Shown here: piece by piece, positions 15,054 to 23,689 of the stretch
Position numbering within the stretch: the stretch's first letter is position 1
Layout of the letters: each line of letters begins with the position of its first letter
NCBI GenBank assembly: GCA_902622955.1
Contig: CACNRP010000003.1
Location: 29,402-93,401 of the forward strand
Reading direction: 5' to 3'
Source of the DNA: an uncultured Pelagibacteraceae bacterium
GTDB taxonomy: Bacteria; Pseudomonadota; Alphaproteobacteria; Pelagibacterales; Pelagibacteraceae
Length of the DNA: 64,000 bases
Made by a program: the position numbers and the translations under genes
Notes under the pieces: model-generated
What the model saw: the letters and a program-made list of their open reading frames with translations, nothing else
The model's database searches: none
Told to the model about the DNA's origin: nothing

Positions 15054-15619
15054 GCTTCAAGTTCTACATCCCAATATAAGTAATCCATCCAACTTTTGTG
15101 TAAATAATTAGGAGGAAAGTTTTTACCATTTTTATGTAGATCCTCTGTTGAAGGACGATAGGGATATTGATTGAGCTTCATATCTGAATATTTTAATAAT
15201 TTACCACCTTTTTTTACATTACAAGCAGAACATGCTGTAACAACATTATCCCAATTTGTCTGTCCACCTTTTGATCTTGGTAATAAATGGTCGAATGTAA
15301 GCTCTTCATTACTTCCACAGTATTGGCATGAAAATTTATCTCTTAAAAATACATTAAATCTTGTAAAACTAGGTTTTGATTGTGGAACAATATAGTCTTT
15401 TAAAGCAATTACACTTGGTAATCTCATGTTAAATGATGGACTTCTTATAACTCTATCATAATTACTAACAATAATCACTCGATCAAGAAAAACTGATTTT
15501 ACTGTATCCTGCCAAGACCATAAAGATAATGGATAATAACTTAATGGCCTATAGTCTGCATTGAGCACTAATGCTGGACATTTTTCTAATGAAACATTTT
15601 GCTCAATAAAATTATTCAT
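15050..15619 (-). CDS. HNH endonuclease family protein
   Basis: This 189-residue protein carries a zinc-stabilised HNH nuclease domain. CQYCGSNEELTFDHLLPRSKGG supplies the first CXXC and the catalytic His, and WDNVVTACSACNVKKGG gives Asn and the second CXXC. The N-terminal part (ALVLNADYRPLSYYPLSLWSW) matches a chromosomally conserved alphaproteobacterial HNH family rather than a mobile element. The biological target is unknown; DNA processing or repair is possible. It converges on coq7, sharing a TTAA stop. Confidence 0.85.
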   Translation of the reverse strand: MNNFIEQNVSLEKCPALVLNADYRPLSYYPLSLWSWQDTVKSVFLDRVIIVSNYDRVIRSPSFNMRLPSVIALKDYIVPQSKPSFTRFNVFLRDKFSCQYCGSNEELTFDHLLPRSKGGQTNWDNVVTACSACNVKKGGKLLKYSDMKLNQYPYRPSTEDLHKNGKNFPPNYLHKSWMDYLYWDVELEA

Positions 15620-15666
15620 AAAATAATTTTAACTTACTTAAACAATTTTATCAATAACAAGGAGTA

Positions 15667-16317
15667 TTAAATTTTTTTTAAAATAAAATTTAGAGCTGTA
15701 CTTGACGCTTCAATAGGAATATGATGATCACAATTTTTAATTAATAATGTATTAACATCTATATTATTTCTGATTAAAAAATCTTTTGCTTCTAATAAAT
15801 GTGTTGATGAGACAATTTGATCAGCATCTCCATGAATTAGTAATGTCTCAGTATTATTTTTAATTCTACTTTTCAAATTCTCTTGATTTATAATCTTTCC
15901 AGAAAAGCCAACTATACAAGAAAATTTTTCCTCAGTCGTAAGGCCAACATTTAAAGACATCATACAACCTTGACTGAAACCTGAAAGGCAAATTTGATTA
16001 TTAGATAATTTGAATTCTTTTTTTACTTCAATAATAAATTTTTTTAAAATATTCTCAGCTTTAATTGATTGATCTAAGATATATTCAGAGTCCTCTCTCG
16101 TTAAATCAAACCATTGATAACCTGTAGGATTTATAGAACAAGGTTCGTGACCGTTTGGACAAATAAAGACAGTATTAGGCATGTGTCTTTTCCAATTCAA
16201 AGAAAGCATACTTATATCCTTTCCATCTCCACCATAGCCATGGAGTAAAATAATTGCATTTTTAATTTCAATACCTTTTTCTGGTCTAATAATTATTGAA
16301 TTTAGGCAAAATGTCAT
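15667..16317 (-). CDS. phospholipase/carboxylesterase, alpha/beta hydrolase (YpfH-like)
   Basis: This 216-residue cytosolic hydrolase matches the phospholipase/carboxylesterase family. The oxyanion motif is ILLHGYGGDGKDIS, the nucleophile elbow is LSGFSQGCMMSL, the acid is in LLIHGDADQIVS and the catalytic His is in NCDHHIPIEA. No signal peptide is seen. It is divergent from the HIG1-like gene with only a short gap. The substrate is probably a short acyl ester, but this is not determined. Confidence 0.85.
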   Translation of the reverse strand: MTFCLNSIIIRPEKGIEIKNAIILLHGYGGDGKDISMLSLNWKRHMPNTVFICPNGHEPCSINPTGYQWFDLTREDSEYILDQSIKAENILKKFIIEVKKEFKLSNNQICLSGFSQGCMMSLNVGLTTEEKFSCIVGFSGKIINQENLKSRIKNNTETLLIHGDADQIVSSTHLLEAKDFLIRNNIDVNTLLIKNCDHHIPIEASSTALNFILKKI

Positions 16318-16367
16318 AGTTGATAAATTATGTTTTTTATTTAAAAAAACAATCTACAATAAATAAT

Positions 16368-16571
16368 ATGATTTCTGCAGTTATTATAAAAGTTTTATCA
16401 ATAGCACTTTTGATTGCTGTCGGTATTGTATTGATTTTAGGTATTGGAACTCTTTTTAAGGGTGGGGAAACTAGTAAAAAATATTCAAATAAGTTAATGC
16501 AATTAAGAGTTCTTTTACAATTTATTGCAATTATTGCTTTGGTTGGTTTTGCTTATTTTTTTAAAAATTAG
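16368..16571 (+). CDS. HIG1-domain twin-transmembrane protein
   Basis: HIG1 proteins are small membrane proteins; mitochondrial members help assemble cytochrome c oxidase or supercomplexes. I chose the internal ATG (MISAVIIKVLSIALL) rather than the TTG of the track, giving 67 residues that fit the family. Two hydrophobic helices flank the loop LFKGGETSKKYSNKLMQLRVLLQ; the GG plus NKLMQLRVLLQ segment with an RX3Q core is the HIG1 signature. Its TAG shares a TTAG with the stop of the convergent thioredoxin-like gene. A role in terminal oxidase assembly is inferred from the family only. Confidence 0.8.
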   Translation: MISAVIIKVLSIALLIAVGIVLILGIGTLFKGGETSKKYSNKLMQLRVLLQFIAIIALVGFAYFFKN

Positions 16572-17077
16572 TTATACTTTTTAATCCAGTTGATAAATTT
16601 TTTATCCTCAAAATTAATTGAGCCTATTATTCTAGCAAATTCTTGACCCTTTTTATTTATCAAAATTGATGTAGGAACTCCTCTTAATGAAAAAGTTTTT
16701 GCCAGTGTTGTTGGAGTATCAAAATAAGGTTCAAAATTTTTAATATTAAGGTTTACAAAAAATTTATTAACTTTTTCTGAATTTTCTTTACCTATATTGA
16801 TTGCAAAAATTTTTATTTTATTCAATTCTGGATTGGCTTGAAGGTTATCCAAAGATGGCATTTCTTCCTTACAAGGTTCACACCAAGTTGCCCAAAAATT
16901 TAATATTAACAAGTTTCCTACATATTCATTGATATTAATTTTTTGATCCTTTTTGTCTAAAAAAATAACATTATCATATGTTTTTGGTACTTTATGAATT
17001 ACAATATTTTTAATCCCAGGTAGTTCTTCGGCTACAACATTTGTTATTAAAAAAATAAATAATATTAAAAATCTCAT
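16568..17077 (-). CDS. exported TlpA/ResA-like thiol-disulfide oxidoreductase
   Basis: This 169-residue protein has an N-terminal signal peptide or anchor (MRFLILFIFLITNVVAEELPG) and a thioredoxin-fold redoxin domain with active site NFWATWCEPCKEEMPSL. The cis-proline is in LRGVPTSILINKKG. Such proteins reduce disulfides in the periplasm, often apocytochrome c or CuA-site proteins. It is divergent from argH with a 24-bp gap and converges on the HIG1 gene, sharing stop bases. In several alphaproteobacteria a TlpA gene sits next to argH, as here. Confidence 0.9.
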   Translation of the reverse strand: MRFLILFIFLITNVVAEELPGIKNIVIHKVPKTYDNVIFLDKKDQKININEYVGNLLILNFWATWCEPCKEEMPSLDNLQANPELNKIKIFAINIGKENSEKVNKFFVNLNIKNFEPYFDTPTTLAKTFSLRGVPTSILINKKGQEFARIIGSINFEDKKFINWIKKYN

Positions 17078-17101
17078 GTTAAATAGGTATAATTAAATAT
17101 C

Positions 17102-18493
17102 ATGGCAAAAAATAAATACAACCAAGCAATCTGGAGCACACGTATAAAAAAAAATGCATCGAGTTTGTTTCAAAAAGTCGGTAATTCAATAGATATTGAT
17201 AAAAGACTTTATAAAGAAGACATCCAAGGATCAATTGCTCATGTTGAAATGCTTTTTAAACAAAAAATAATTTCATTTAAAATTAAAAATAAAATTGTTT
17301 ATGGACTTACAAAAATTGATAAGGAAATTACAAACAATAAATTTGAGTTTAATAAAAAATATGAAGATATTCATATGAATATCGAAAAAAGACTTTTTCA
17401 AATTATAGGTGAAGAGGCAGGTTATGTTCACATCGCAAGATCAAGAAATGATCAAGTAATTACTGATTTTAAAATTTGGATTAAAAATTCAACTAATGAA
17501 ATAAATAATAATATTAATAAAATTATTAAAAGCACTCTTAAACTAGCTGAAAAAAATATTGAAACTATTATGCCAGGATTTACTCATCTTAAAAATGCTC
17601 AAACTATCTCTTTTGCACATTATATAATGTCTTATGTAGAAATGTTTAATAGAGATAAAAAAAGATTTTCAAATAATTTAGACAGTTTAAATGAAAATCC
17701 ATTAGGCGTTGCAGCCTTAGCAGGAACGTCATTCAATATAGATAGAAATCACACGACAAAAAAACTTGGTTTTAAAAAACCTACAAATAATTCTGTTGAT
17801 ACTGTTTCAGATAGAGATTTTGTGCTAGATTTTTTATACGCTTCATCTGTATGTGCGATGCATATTTCTAGAATTGCTGAAGAGCTAATTATTTGGAATT
17901 CTGATGGTTTTAACTTAATAAATTTATCTGACAAAGTTGTTACCGGATCATCTATTATGCCACAAAAGAAAAATCCTGATCTTCTAGAGTACTTACGTGG
18001 AAAATCAGGAAGTGCTTATGGAAATTTATTTTCGATGCTTACAATTTTAAAAGGTTTGCCATTATCTTATTTTAAAGATTTGCAAGACGATAAAGAAATT
18101 GTTTTCACATCTAAGGATAATCTAATTAATTGTTTAAAAATTTTTAATGAAATACTTAAAAATTGTAAACCAAATAAGAGTAAAATGTTAGAACTTGCTA
18201 ATTCAGGATATACTACAGCAACTGATTTGGCTGACCATTTAGTGAAAAATCACTCAATGTCTTTTAGAAAAGCTTATCAAAAAACTGCAGTGATAGTTAA
18301 TTTTGCTGAAAAAAGAAGAAAAAGATTAGATGAATTAACGTTAGATGAGCTAAGAAAAATTGAACCTAAACTTAAAGAAGATGTGTTGAAAGTATTTAAT
18401 TTAAAAAATTCAGTGAATTCGAAAAAATCTTATGGCGGAACTTCTTTTGATAATATTAAAAAAATGATAATGAAATATAAAAAAGAAAAATGA
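17102..18493 (+). CDS. argH: argininosuccinate lyase
   Basis: ArgH cleaves argininosuccinate to arginine and fumarate, the last step of arginine synthesis. The 463-residue length is normal. Motifs include HIARSRNDQV, the GFTHLKNAQTISFAHY segment with the general acid/base His, and the superfamily signature TGSSIMPQKKNPDLLEYLRG. It starts an operon-like run: ATGA overlap with a small lipoprotein gene, then lysA and plsC. The pairing argH-lptM-lysA is typical of alphaproteobacteria. Confidence 0.96.
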   Translation: MAKNKYNQAIWSTRIKKNASSLFQKVGNSIDIDKRLYKEDIQGSIAHVEMLFKQKIISFKIKNKIVYGLTKIDKEITNNKFEFNKKYEDIHMNIEKRLFQIIGEEAGYVHIARSRNDQVITDFKIWIKNSTNEINNNINKIIKSTLKLAEKNIETIMPGFTHLKNAQTISFAHYIMSYVEMFNRDKKRFSNNLDSLNENPLGVAALAGTSFNIDRNHTTKKLGFKKPTNNSVDTVSDRDFVLDFLYASSVCAMHISRIAEELIIWNSDGFNLINLSDKVVTGSSIMPQKKNPDLLEYLRGKSGSAYGNLFSMLTILKGLPLSYFKDLQDDKEIVFTSKDNLINCLKIFNEILKNCKPNKSKMLELANSGYTTATDLADHLVKNHSMSFRKAYQKTAVIVNFAEKRRKRLDELTLDELRKIEPKLKEDVLKVFNLKNSVNSKKSYGGTSFDNIKKMIMKYKKEK

Positions 18494-18621
18494 TCAAAAA
18501 AATTATTATAATTATGTTTTTATTTTTTACAGTCATTTCTTGTGGAAAGAAAGGTGATCCTAAATACATAGATCCAGATAAGAAAGTAGAAATAAAAGAG
18601 GTTTTGATTAGCTTAGCTTAA
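18490..18621 (+). CDS. lptM: LptM-like small lipoprotein
   Basis: This 43-residue protein was missed by the track. It has a short basic N-terminus, a hydrophobic stretch and a lipobox TVISC, and the mature part starts CGKKGDPKYIDPDKK. LptM (YifL) proteins have a conserved CG-KG-P start after the lipid-modified cysteine, and in E. coli LptM stabilises the LptDE lipopolysaccharide translocon. The gene overlaps argH (ATGA) and lysA (TAATG), matching the usual argH-lptM-lysA context. SAR11 has an unusual outer membrane, so the partner function is inferred. Confidence 0.8.
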   Translation: MIKKIIIIMFLFFTVISCGKKGDPKYIDPDKKVEIKEVLISLA

Positions 18622-19835
18622 TGAAGTACGTTAATAAAAAACTAACAATTGAAAAAATTAATCTCCAAAAAATTGCAAATAAATTTGGAACTCCTTTTTA
18701 TTCTTATTCCTATTCTAAACTTAAAGAAAATATTAATAATTTTAAAAAAAACTTTAGGTCTTTTTCACCACTTATCTGCTTTGCAGTCAAATCCAATACA
18801 AATATAAATTTAATTCGAGAAATTAAAACATTTGGATTAGGTGCTGATGTTGTTTCAAAAGGAGAACTTATGATGGCGCTAAAAGCAGGAATTAATCCAA
18901 AAAAAATAGTGTTTTCTGGAGTTGGTAAGACAACAAGTGAAATCAGTTTTGCTATTGATAAAAAAATTTTACTTATTAACGCAGAATCTTTAAGTGAAAT
19001 AAAAGAAATAAGTAGGATAGGAAAATCAAAAAATAAAATGATAAATATAGGAGTAAGACTAAATCCTAACACAGACGCAAAAACATTGAGTCAAATCTCT
19101 ACTGGAAAAAAAGAGAATAAATTTGGTGTTAACAAAAATACATTCTATGAAATTATAAATTATTGTAAAAAATCAAAAAATATTAAATTAAAATGTTTAA
19201 GTGTTCATATAGGGAGTCAAATTTTAGACCATAGACCTTATGAAAAAATGCTAAGAATAGTCAGTCAAATTCTTGATAAAACTGATCATAAATTTGAATT
19301 TGTAGATTTAGGTGGAGGTATGGGCATTACTTATACTAAAAATAATAAAAAACTTAATTATAATAAATATAACACCGCTATTGTTAAATTTTTACGAAAA
19401 CATAAAGTAAAAATAATATTCGAACCAGGTAGATCGATTATTGGAGATACTGGTGTTTTAGTATCAAAAATAACCTACATAAAAGACAGTGGAATTAAAA
19501 AATTCATCATTTTAGATGCAGCAATGAATGATTTAATGAGGCCCGCTTTATATGGTGCAGTCCATAAAACCTTGCCTGTTATAAAGTCTAATAAAACATC
19601 TAAAAAACCATATGAATTTGTAGGTCCTATTTGTGAAAGTACAGATAAATTTATTACATTAAAAAAATTTCAAAAATTAGAAGAAAAAGATTTAATAGCA
19701 ATTTGTGACGTGGGAGCTTATGGAATGTCACTTAGCTCAAATTATAATTTAAGACCTAAGCCAGTAGAATTATTGATTAAGGGATCAAAAATTAAAGTAA
19801 TAAGAAAAAGACAAAAACATAAAGATATAATTTAG
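18621..19835 (+). CDS. lysA: diaminopimelate decarboxylase
   Basis: LysA is a PLP enzyme that decarboxylates meso-diaminopimelate to L-lysine. The 404-residue protein has the PLP-lysine motif ICFAVKSNTN, the glycine-rich phosphate loop FVDLGGGMGITY, IIFEPGRSI, and the second active-site motif GPICESTDKF with the Cys from the partner subunit. It ends in YGMSLSSNYNLRPKPVE, typical for the family. It starts in the TAATG overlap with the lipoprotein gene. The plsC-like gene follows after 12 bp. Confidence 0.96.
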   Translation: MKYVNKKLTIEKINLQKIANKFGTPFYSYSYSKLKENINNFKKNFRSFSPLICFAVKSNTNINLIREIKTFGLGADVVSKGELMMALKAGINPKKIVFSGVGKTTSEISFAIDKKILLINAESLSEIKEISRIGKSKNKMINIGVRLNPNTDAKTLSQISTGKKENKFGVNKNTFYEIINYCKKSKNIKLKCLSVHIGSQILDHRPYEKMLRIVSQILDKTDHKFEFVDLGGGMGITYTKNNKKLNYNKYNTAIVKFLRKHKVKIIFEPGRSIIGDTGVLVSKITYIKDSGIKKFIILDAAMNDLMRPALYGAVHKTLPVIKSNKTSKKPYEFVGPICESTDKFITLKKFQKLEEKDLIAICDVGAYGMSLSSNYNLRPKPVELLIKGSKIKVIRKRQKHKDII

Positions 19836-19847
19836 TTTTTGATATAA

Positions 19848-20549
19848 ATGATAAGAAACTTTTTATTTTCAATTTTATTTTTAGTTGGAATTATTTTTAT
19901 TTCGATAATTTTTTTACCCTCATTTTTTTTGCCAAAAAAAATTGTCTTAATAGGAGGAAAATTAATGGGATATTGGGCTAGTTTTTGTTTAAGGTTTGTT
20001 CTCTCAGTAAAAATTTTGATAAAAGGAGAGGAAAATATTGTCAATGATGAAAAATTTTTTATAGCAGCGTCACATCAATCAATGTTTGAAACTTTTTATT
20101 TACAAACAATTTTTAACTCTCCTGTATTTATTCTAAAAAAAGAATTATTGTTGATTCCAATATTTGGATGGTACTTAAAAAAAATTGGATCAATTTCAAT
20201 AAAAAGAAATAAAGTTACAAAAGAGAACCTGGGTTTTTTTGATGATATTTCAAAAATAATGAATACTTCAAACAGGCCTCTAATTATATTTCCTCAAGGA
20301 ACTAGAGTTCTTCCAGATGAAAGACCACCTTTTAAAAAAGGTGCTTCGAGAATTTATGAGCAGCTTAATGTTAAGTGTCAACCGGTAGCGATAAATTCTG
20401 GGTATGTTTGGCCAAAAAAAGGTGAAAAAAAAGCTAACAAAACAATTACAATTTCTATTCTTAAGCCAATTCCATCTGGATTAACAAAAGAAAATTTTAT
20501 AAAAATACTTGAAAAAAATATTTATTCAGAATTAGATTTAATAAATTAA
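19848..20549 (+). CDS. plsC: 1-acyl-sn-glycerol-3-phosphate acyltransferase (PlsC-like)
   Basis: This 233-residue membrane-associated acyltransferase would convert lysophosphatidic acid to phosphatidic acid. An N-terminal hydrophobic helix precedes motif I ASHQSMFETF and motif III IIFPQGTRVLPDERPPFKKGASR. Motif I is HX4E rather than the usual HX4D, and motif III has FPQGTR instead of FPEGTR; both substitutions are conservative and may be lineage traits. The gene ends in a TTAA shared with the stop of dnaN on the opposite strand. Confidence 0.87.
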   Translation: MIRNFLFSILFLVGIIFISIIFLPSFFLPKKIVLIGGKLMGYWASFCLRFVLSVKILIKGEENIVNDEKFFIAASHQSMFETFYLQTIFNSPVFILKKELLLIPIFGWYLKKIGSISIKRNKVTKENLGFFDDISKIMNTSNRPLIIFPQGTRVLPDERPPFKKGASRIYEQLNVKCQPVAINSGYVWPKKGEKKANKTITISILKPIPSGLTKENFIKILEKNIYSELDLIN

Positions 20550-21658
20550 CCCTTCATAGGCATTACAACAAAAATACTATCAAAATCACCTGGATCTTTT
20601 ATCAATGCTGGTGAACCAGTATCATTAAAGAAAATTTCAACTCTATCTCCATCTAGTTGCGAGGCAACATCTATTAAGTATCTAGAATTAAAACTTATCT
20701 CTAAATCATGATCAAACTTAACACTTAAAGTTTCTTTACCATCACCACTGTTAGTATTATTTACCGACATATCTAGAGTGTCTTTAGATAAATTGAATTT
20801 CACACCATCCTTTTTATCTAATGAAACTGACGCTACTCTATCAACAGAATTTAAAAATAATTTTAAATCTATTTCTAATTTTTTTTGATTATTTTTAGGA
20901 ATAACTTGAATATAATTGGGAAATTTTCCATCAATAAGTTTTGAAATTAAAATACTATTATTTAATTCAAATTTAATTTTAGATTTTACATTTGAAACTT
21001 TTACATCTCCATCATAGCTGTCTAGTAAAGAGCAAAGTTGAAAAATTGTTTTTTTTGGTAAGATTATTGGATCAAAATCAATTTTTTCTTCTAATCTAAT
21101 TTTTGAAATAGACATTCTATGACTATCTGTTGCAACCGCAGTTAAATAATTTTTATCTTCAACTTCAGTTTGATGGAAATAAATACCGCTTAAATAATGT
21201 CTTGTTTCATCATTAGAAACTGAAAATTTACACTTATTTAATAATTTCAGCAGTTGTTTTGACTTAATTACAAATTCATTTTGATTAAAATTTTCATCTG
21301 TTAATGGAAACTCTGTAGCACTTATGCAATTTAAATTAAAAATTGATTTTTCAGACTCTACTTGTAGTTTACTTATATCTGTAAGTGAAAGATTTATTTT
21401 TTTTCCTGAATTAAACTTTCTTACAATATCATACATTATTGAGGAAGTTGTAGTTGTTTTACCCTCCTCTAAAATTTCTACATTATTTAATTTATGTATA
21501 AATATTAAATCTAAATCAGTCGCTGTGATAGTAAGCTTTGAATTACTTGCATCTAATAAAATATTAGAAAGTATTGGTAGCGTACTTCTTTTCTCGATAA
21601 CCCCTTGACAATAATTTAATGCTTGCTGAAGGTCCTGCTGATTAACGTTAAATTTCAT
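20546..21658 (-). CDS. dnaN: DNA polymerase III beta sliding clamp
   Basis: The 370-residue beta clamp forms a dimer ring that tethers polymerase III to DNA. Three repeated clamp domains are visible: the N-terminal MKFNVNQQDLQQALNYCQGVI start, the LSGIYFH middle region and the C-terminal SRYLIDVASQLDGD with VVMPMKG end. It is the second gene of dnaA-dnaN; its start codon lies 11 bp inside the end of dnaA, so the two are translationally coupled. recF is not next to it, as in other alphaproteobacteria. Confidence 0.97.
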   Translation of the reverse strand: MKFNVNQQDLQQALNYCQGVIEKRSTLPILSNILLDASNSKLTITATDLDLIFIHKLNNVEILEEGKTTTTSSIMYDIVRKFNSGKKINLSLTDISKLQVESEKSIFNLNCISATEFPLTDENFNQNEFVIKSKQLLKLLNKCKFSVSNDETRHYLSGIYFHQTEVEDKNYLTAVATDSHRMSISKIRLEEKIDFDPIILPKKTIFQLCSLLDSYDGDVKVSNVKSKIKFELNNSILISKLIDGKFPNYIQVIPKNNQKKLEIDLKLFLNSVDRVASVSLDKKDGVKFNLSKDTLDMSVNNTNSGDGKETLSVKFDHDLEISFNSRYLIDVASQLDGDRVEIFFNDTGSPALIKDPGDFDSIFVVMPMKG

Positions 21659-23066
21659 TTTCTTTAGTATTATATAAAATCTGATTCTTTAATTTATTTA
21701 TATTATCAACCATTTCAGGATCTTTTTCTTTAATTTTTTCAATAGTTTTTACTGAATGAATTATTGTAGTATGATCTCTATTAGAAAATTCTCTTCCAAT
21801 TTCAGGTAACGATTTAGATGTCAAAATTTTGGTTAAATAAATTGCTGTTTGCCTAGGTCTTACTAAGTATCTGGATCTTCTAGATGATAACATTTCATTT
21901 TTACTGATTTTAAAGAATTTACAAACAATTGTCTGAATTAAATCTATCGTAACTTTATTTTCTGCTAAATTTAATAAATCTTTTAAAACTACTTTTGTTT
22001 CAGAAAGATTCGGGGCTTTATTATAAATTCTTGAAAATGAGACAACTCTATTTATTGCACCAACTAACTCTCTTATACTTCCAGTTATTTCATTGCTTAT
22101 AAAATCTTGAATTTCTTTAGAAACTTGTAATTTTTCCGAATACAAAGCATTGAGTTCATCTGTTTTTTTTTCAACAATTTTTTTTCTCAACTCAAAATCT
22201 GGTTTTTGGATATCAACAACTAGTCCGCCAGAAAATCTTGATTTAATTCTTTCTTGAATTCTTGATAATTTATTTGGTGCTCTATCAGCTGATACAATTA
22301 TTTGAGATCCTTTATCAAGTAATGCATTAAATGTGTGAAAAAATTCTTCCTGCATAGCTTCTTTTCCACTAATAAACTGAATATCATCGATTAATAAAAT
22401 ATCTGTATTTCTAAAATATTCTTTAAATTTAACCATATCATTTGATTTGATTGATTTTACAAACTGATACATGAAACGCTCAGCAGAAATAAACATTACT
22501 TTATTATTTCTTTTAACCTCTAAACCTATTGAATTTAGTAAATGAGTTTTTCCCATCCCAACCCCACCATAAATGTAAAGTGGATTATAATGAGATATAT
22601 TCTCTGAAACTTTTAAAGAAGCTTCGTATGCCAATTTATTTGAGGAACCTGTTATAAAGTTATCAAACCTTTTATTTGGATCAATTCGATTATATTGGAG
22701 GTAAGAATCTTTAATGAATGAAATATTTTCAACTGTATTGCTCTCCTCAGTATTGCCCTCTTTAATTGTATTACCTTGGGCTTTTTCAACTATTTTGAAC
22801 TCAATCCTAATAATATCTTTTTTATATATTTTAATAATTTGTAATATTTGGTCTAAATATCTCGACGTAATCCAATCTCTTATAAATCTAGTTGGAACCG
22901 ATAATAATAAATAATTACTAAATTCCTCTACGAACGAAATCTTTTTTAACCAACTCTCATAAACTTCTAAGCCTAGTTTTTTTTTCATTTCATTCTGAAC
23001 TTGTTTCCATTCAAAACTTTCTGAAGAAAAATTATTAATATTTTTTGTATTTGTTAATTTGTTCAT
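21648..23066 (-). CDS. dnaA: chromosomal replication initiator DnaA
   Basis: DnaA binds origin boxes and unwinds the origin. In this 472-residue protein domain I (about 20-100) includes YESWLKKISFVEEF; the AAA+ domain has Walker A GGVGMGKTHLLNSIG, Walker B DILLIDDIQF and the sensor segment; domain IV has RRSRYLVRPRQTAIYLTK and the DnaA-box signature FSNRDHTTIIHSVKTI. Order dnaA-dnaN on the minus strand with an 11-bp overlap. The 312-bp gap upstream, before rpsT, carries iteron-like repeats. No strong Shine-Dalgarno precedes the ATG. Confidence 0.97.
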   Translation of the reverse strand: MNKLTNTKNINNFSSESFEWKQVQNEMKKKLGLEVYESWLKKISFVEEFSNYLLLSVPTRFIRDWITSRYLDQILQIIKIYKKDIIRIEFKIVEKAQGNTIKEGNTEESNTVENISFIKDSYLQYNRIDPNKRFDNFITGSSNKLAYEASLKVSENISHYNPLYIYGGVGMGKTHLLNSIGLEVKRNNKVMFISAERFMYQFVKSIKSNDMVKFKEYFRNTDILLIDDIQFISGKEAMQEEFFHTFNALLDKGSQIIVSADRAPNKLSRIQERIKSRFSGGLVVDIQKPDFELRKKIVEKKTDELNALYSEKLQVSKEIQDFISNEITGSIRELVGAINRVVSFSRIYNKAPNLSETKVVLKDLLNLAENKVTIDLIQTIVCKFFKISKNEMLSSRRSRYLVRPRQTAIYLTKILTSKSLPEIGREFSNRDHTTIIHSVKTIEKIKEKDPEMVDNINKLKNQILYNTKENEI

Positions 23067-23378
23067 AACGTAAGGGGAAATCTCAGTTAGAACTATTTAA
23101 AAAAATTTGCAACAAGTTAATAAGAAAAAGAAAAAAAAAATAAAATCTATGATTGTGGTTTAGATTTTTAACTAATAAGTATTTTAGATTTTAAATTTAA
23201 AATTTAAAATTGAATCGAACATAGATTGAATTAACAATAAGTTTAACTTTAGATTGAATCAAACATAGATTGAATGAACCTAATTCAAATATTTACTAAG
23301 TCTAAATGTAGTAATTTAAAGTAGAGTTTAAATATATAATGTAGATATCAGGAGTTGTTGAAAAATCTAAGCTAACGT
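23067..23378. other. dnaA-rpsT intergenic region, repeat-rich candidate regulatory/origin region
   Basis: This 312-bp gap is the longest without a gene. It contains an extremely AT-rich block with TTTTAAATTTAAAATTTAAAA, four iteron-like ATTGAATN(R)AAC elements, many TAGATT words in both orientations, and a weak rpsT terminator at the right end. No consensus TTATCCACA DnaA box is present; only weak matches such as TTATTAACT occur. It must contain the dnaA promoter. Confidence 0.6.
23209..23280. repeat. iteron-like direct repeats upstream of dnaA
   Basis: Two 27-bp units with 25 identities are offset by 44 bp, each made of two ATTGAAT-containing subrepeats 16 bp apart. The four elements read ATTGAATCGAAC, ATTGAATTAAC, ATTGAATCAAAC and ATTGAATGAAC. 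All are in the same orientation, and most are preceded by TAG or AT. The arrangement is like iterons or a multi-site operator. Confidence 0.75.
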
Positions 23379-23387
23379 TTAGATTGC
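23361..23387 (-). terminator. weak terminator after rpsT
   Basis: On the minus strand AATCTAA ... TTAGATT (7-bp stem, 8-nt loop) overlaps the rpsT stop and is followed by TTT. The stem is AT-rich, so termination would be modest. Confidence 0.4.
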
Positions 23388-23639
23388 AGCAATTTTTTTT
23401 GTTATTCTAGAAACATTTCTAGAGGCATTTTGTTTTTTAATAATCCCAGTTTTTGCAATTTTCATCAACTCAGAGTTTAACTTTGGTAAGAATTTTAAAG
23501 CTTCATCTTTCTTTTTTCCATCGATTAAAAGATTCATCTTTTTAAGAGCATTTCTAAACCTACTTTTTCTAGCTTTATTAACTGCTGTTTGTTTAGAAAT
23601 TCTTCTAATTCTCTTAATTGCTGATTTTGTGTTTGCCAT
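23379..23639 (-). CDS. rpsT: 30S ribosomal protein S20
   Basis: S20 binds 16S rRNA early in small-subunit assembly. I start at MANTKSAIKRIRRISKQ, giving 86 residues, normal for S20; the track's 24-residue extension would overlap mutM and does not resemble the family. The protein is helical and very basic, with the conserved KSRFRNALKKM core and the SRNVSRITKKIAA end. rpsT upstream of dnaA is a common alphaproteobacterial arrangement. No clear Shine-Dalgarno is seen. Confidence 0.95.
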   Translation of the reverse strand: MANTKSAIKRIRRISKQTAVNKARKSRFRNALKKMNLLIDGKKKDEALKFLPKLNSELMKIAKTGIIKKQNASRNVSRITKKIAAI

Positions 23640-23689
23640 ATGCGCAGGGGTATAGCTTGAGAATTTATAGTGGTCAACTAAATATTTAA

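Noticed and set aside
16320-16367. Upstream TTG start of the HIG1-like protein
   Set aside because: It adds 16 residues unlike the family; the internal ATG gives the normal length.
23067-23378. Canonical DnaA boxes or CtrA (TTAA-N7-TTAA) sites upstream of dnaA
   Set aside because: Only weak matches were found (TTATTAACT, TTAA-N8-TTAA). The spacing or sequence does not meet the consensus.
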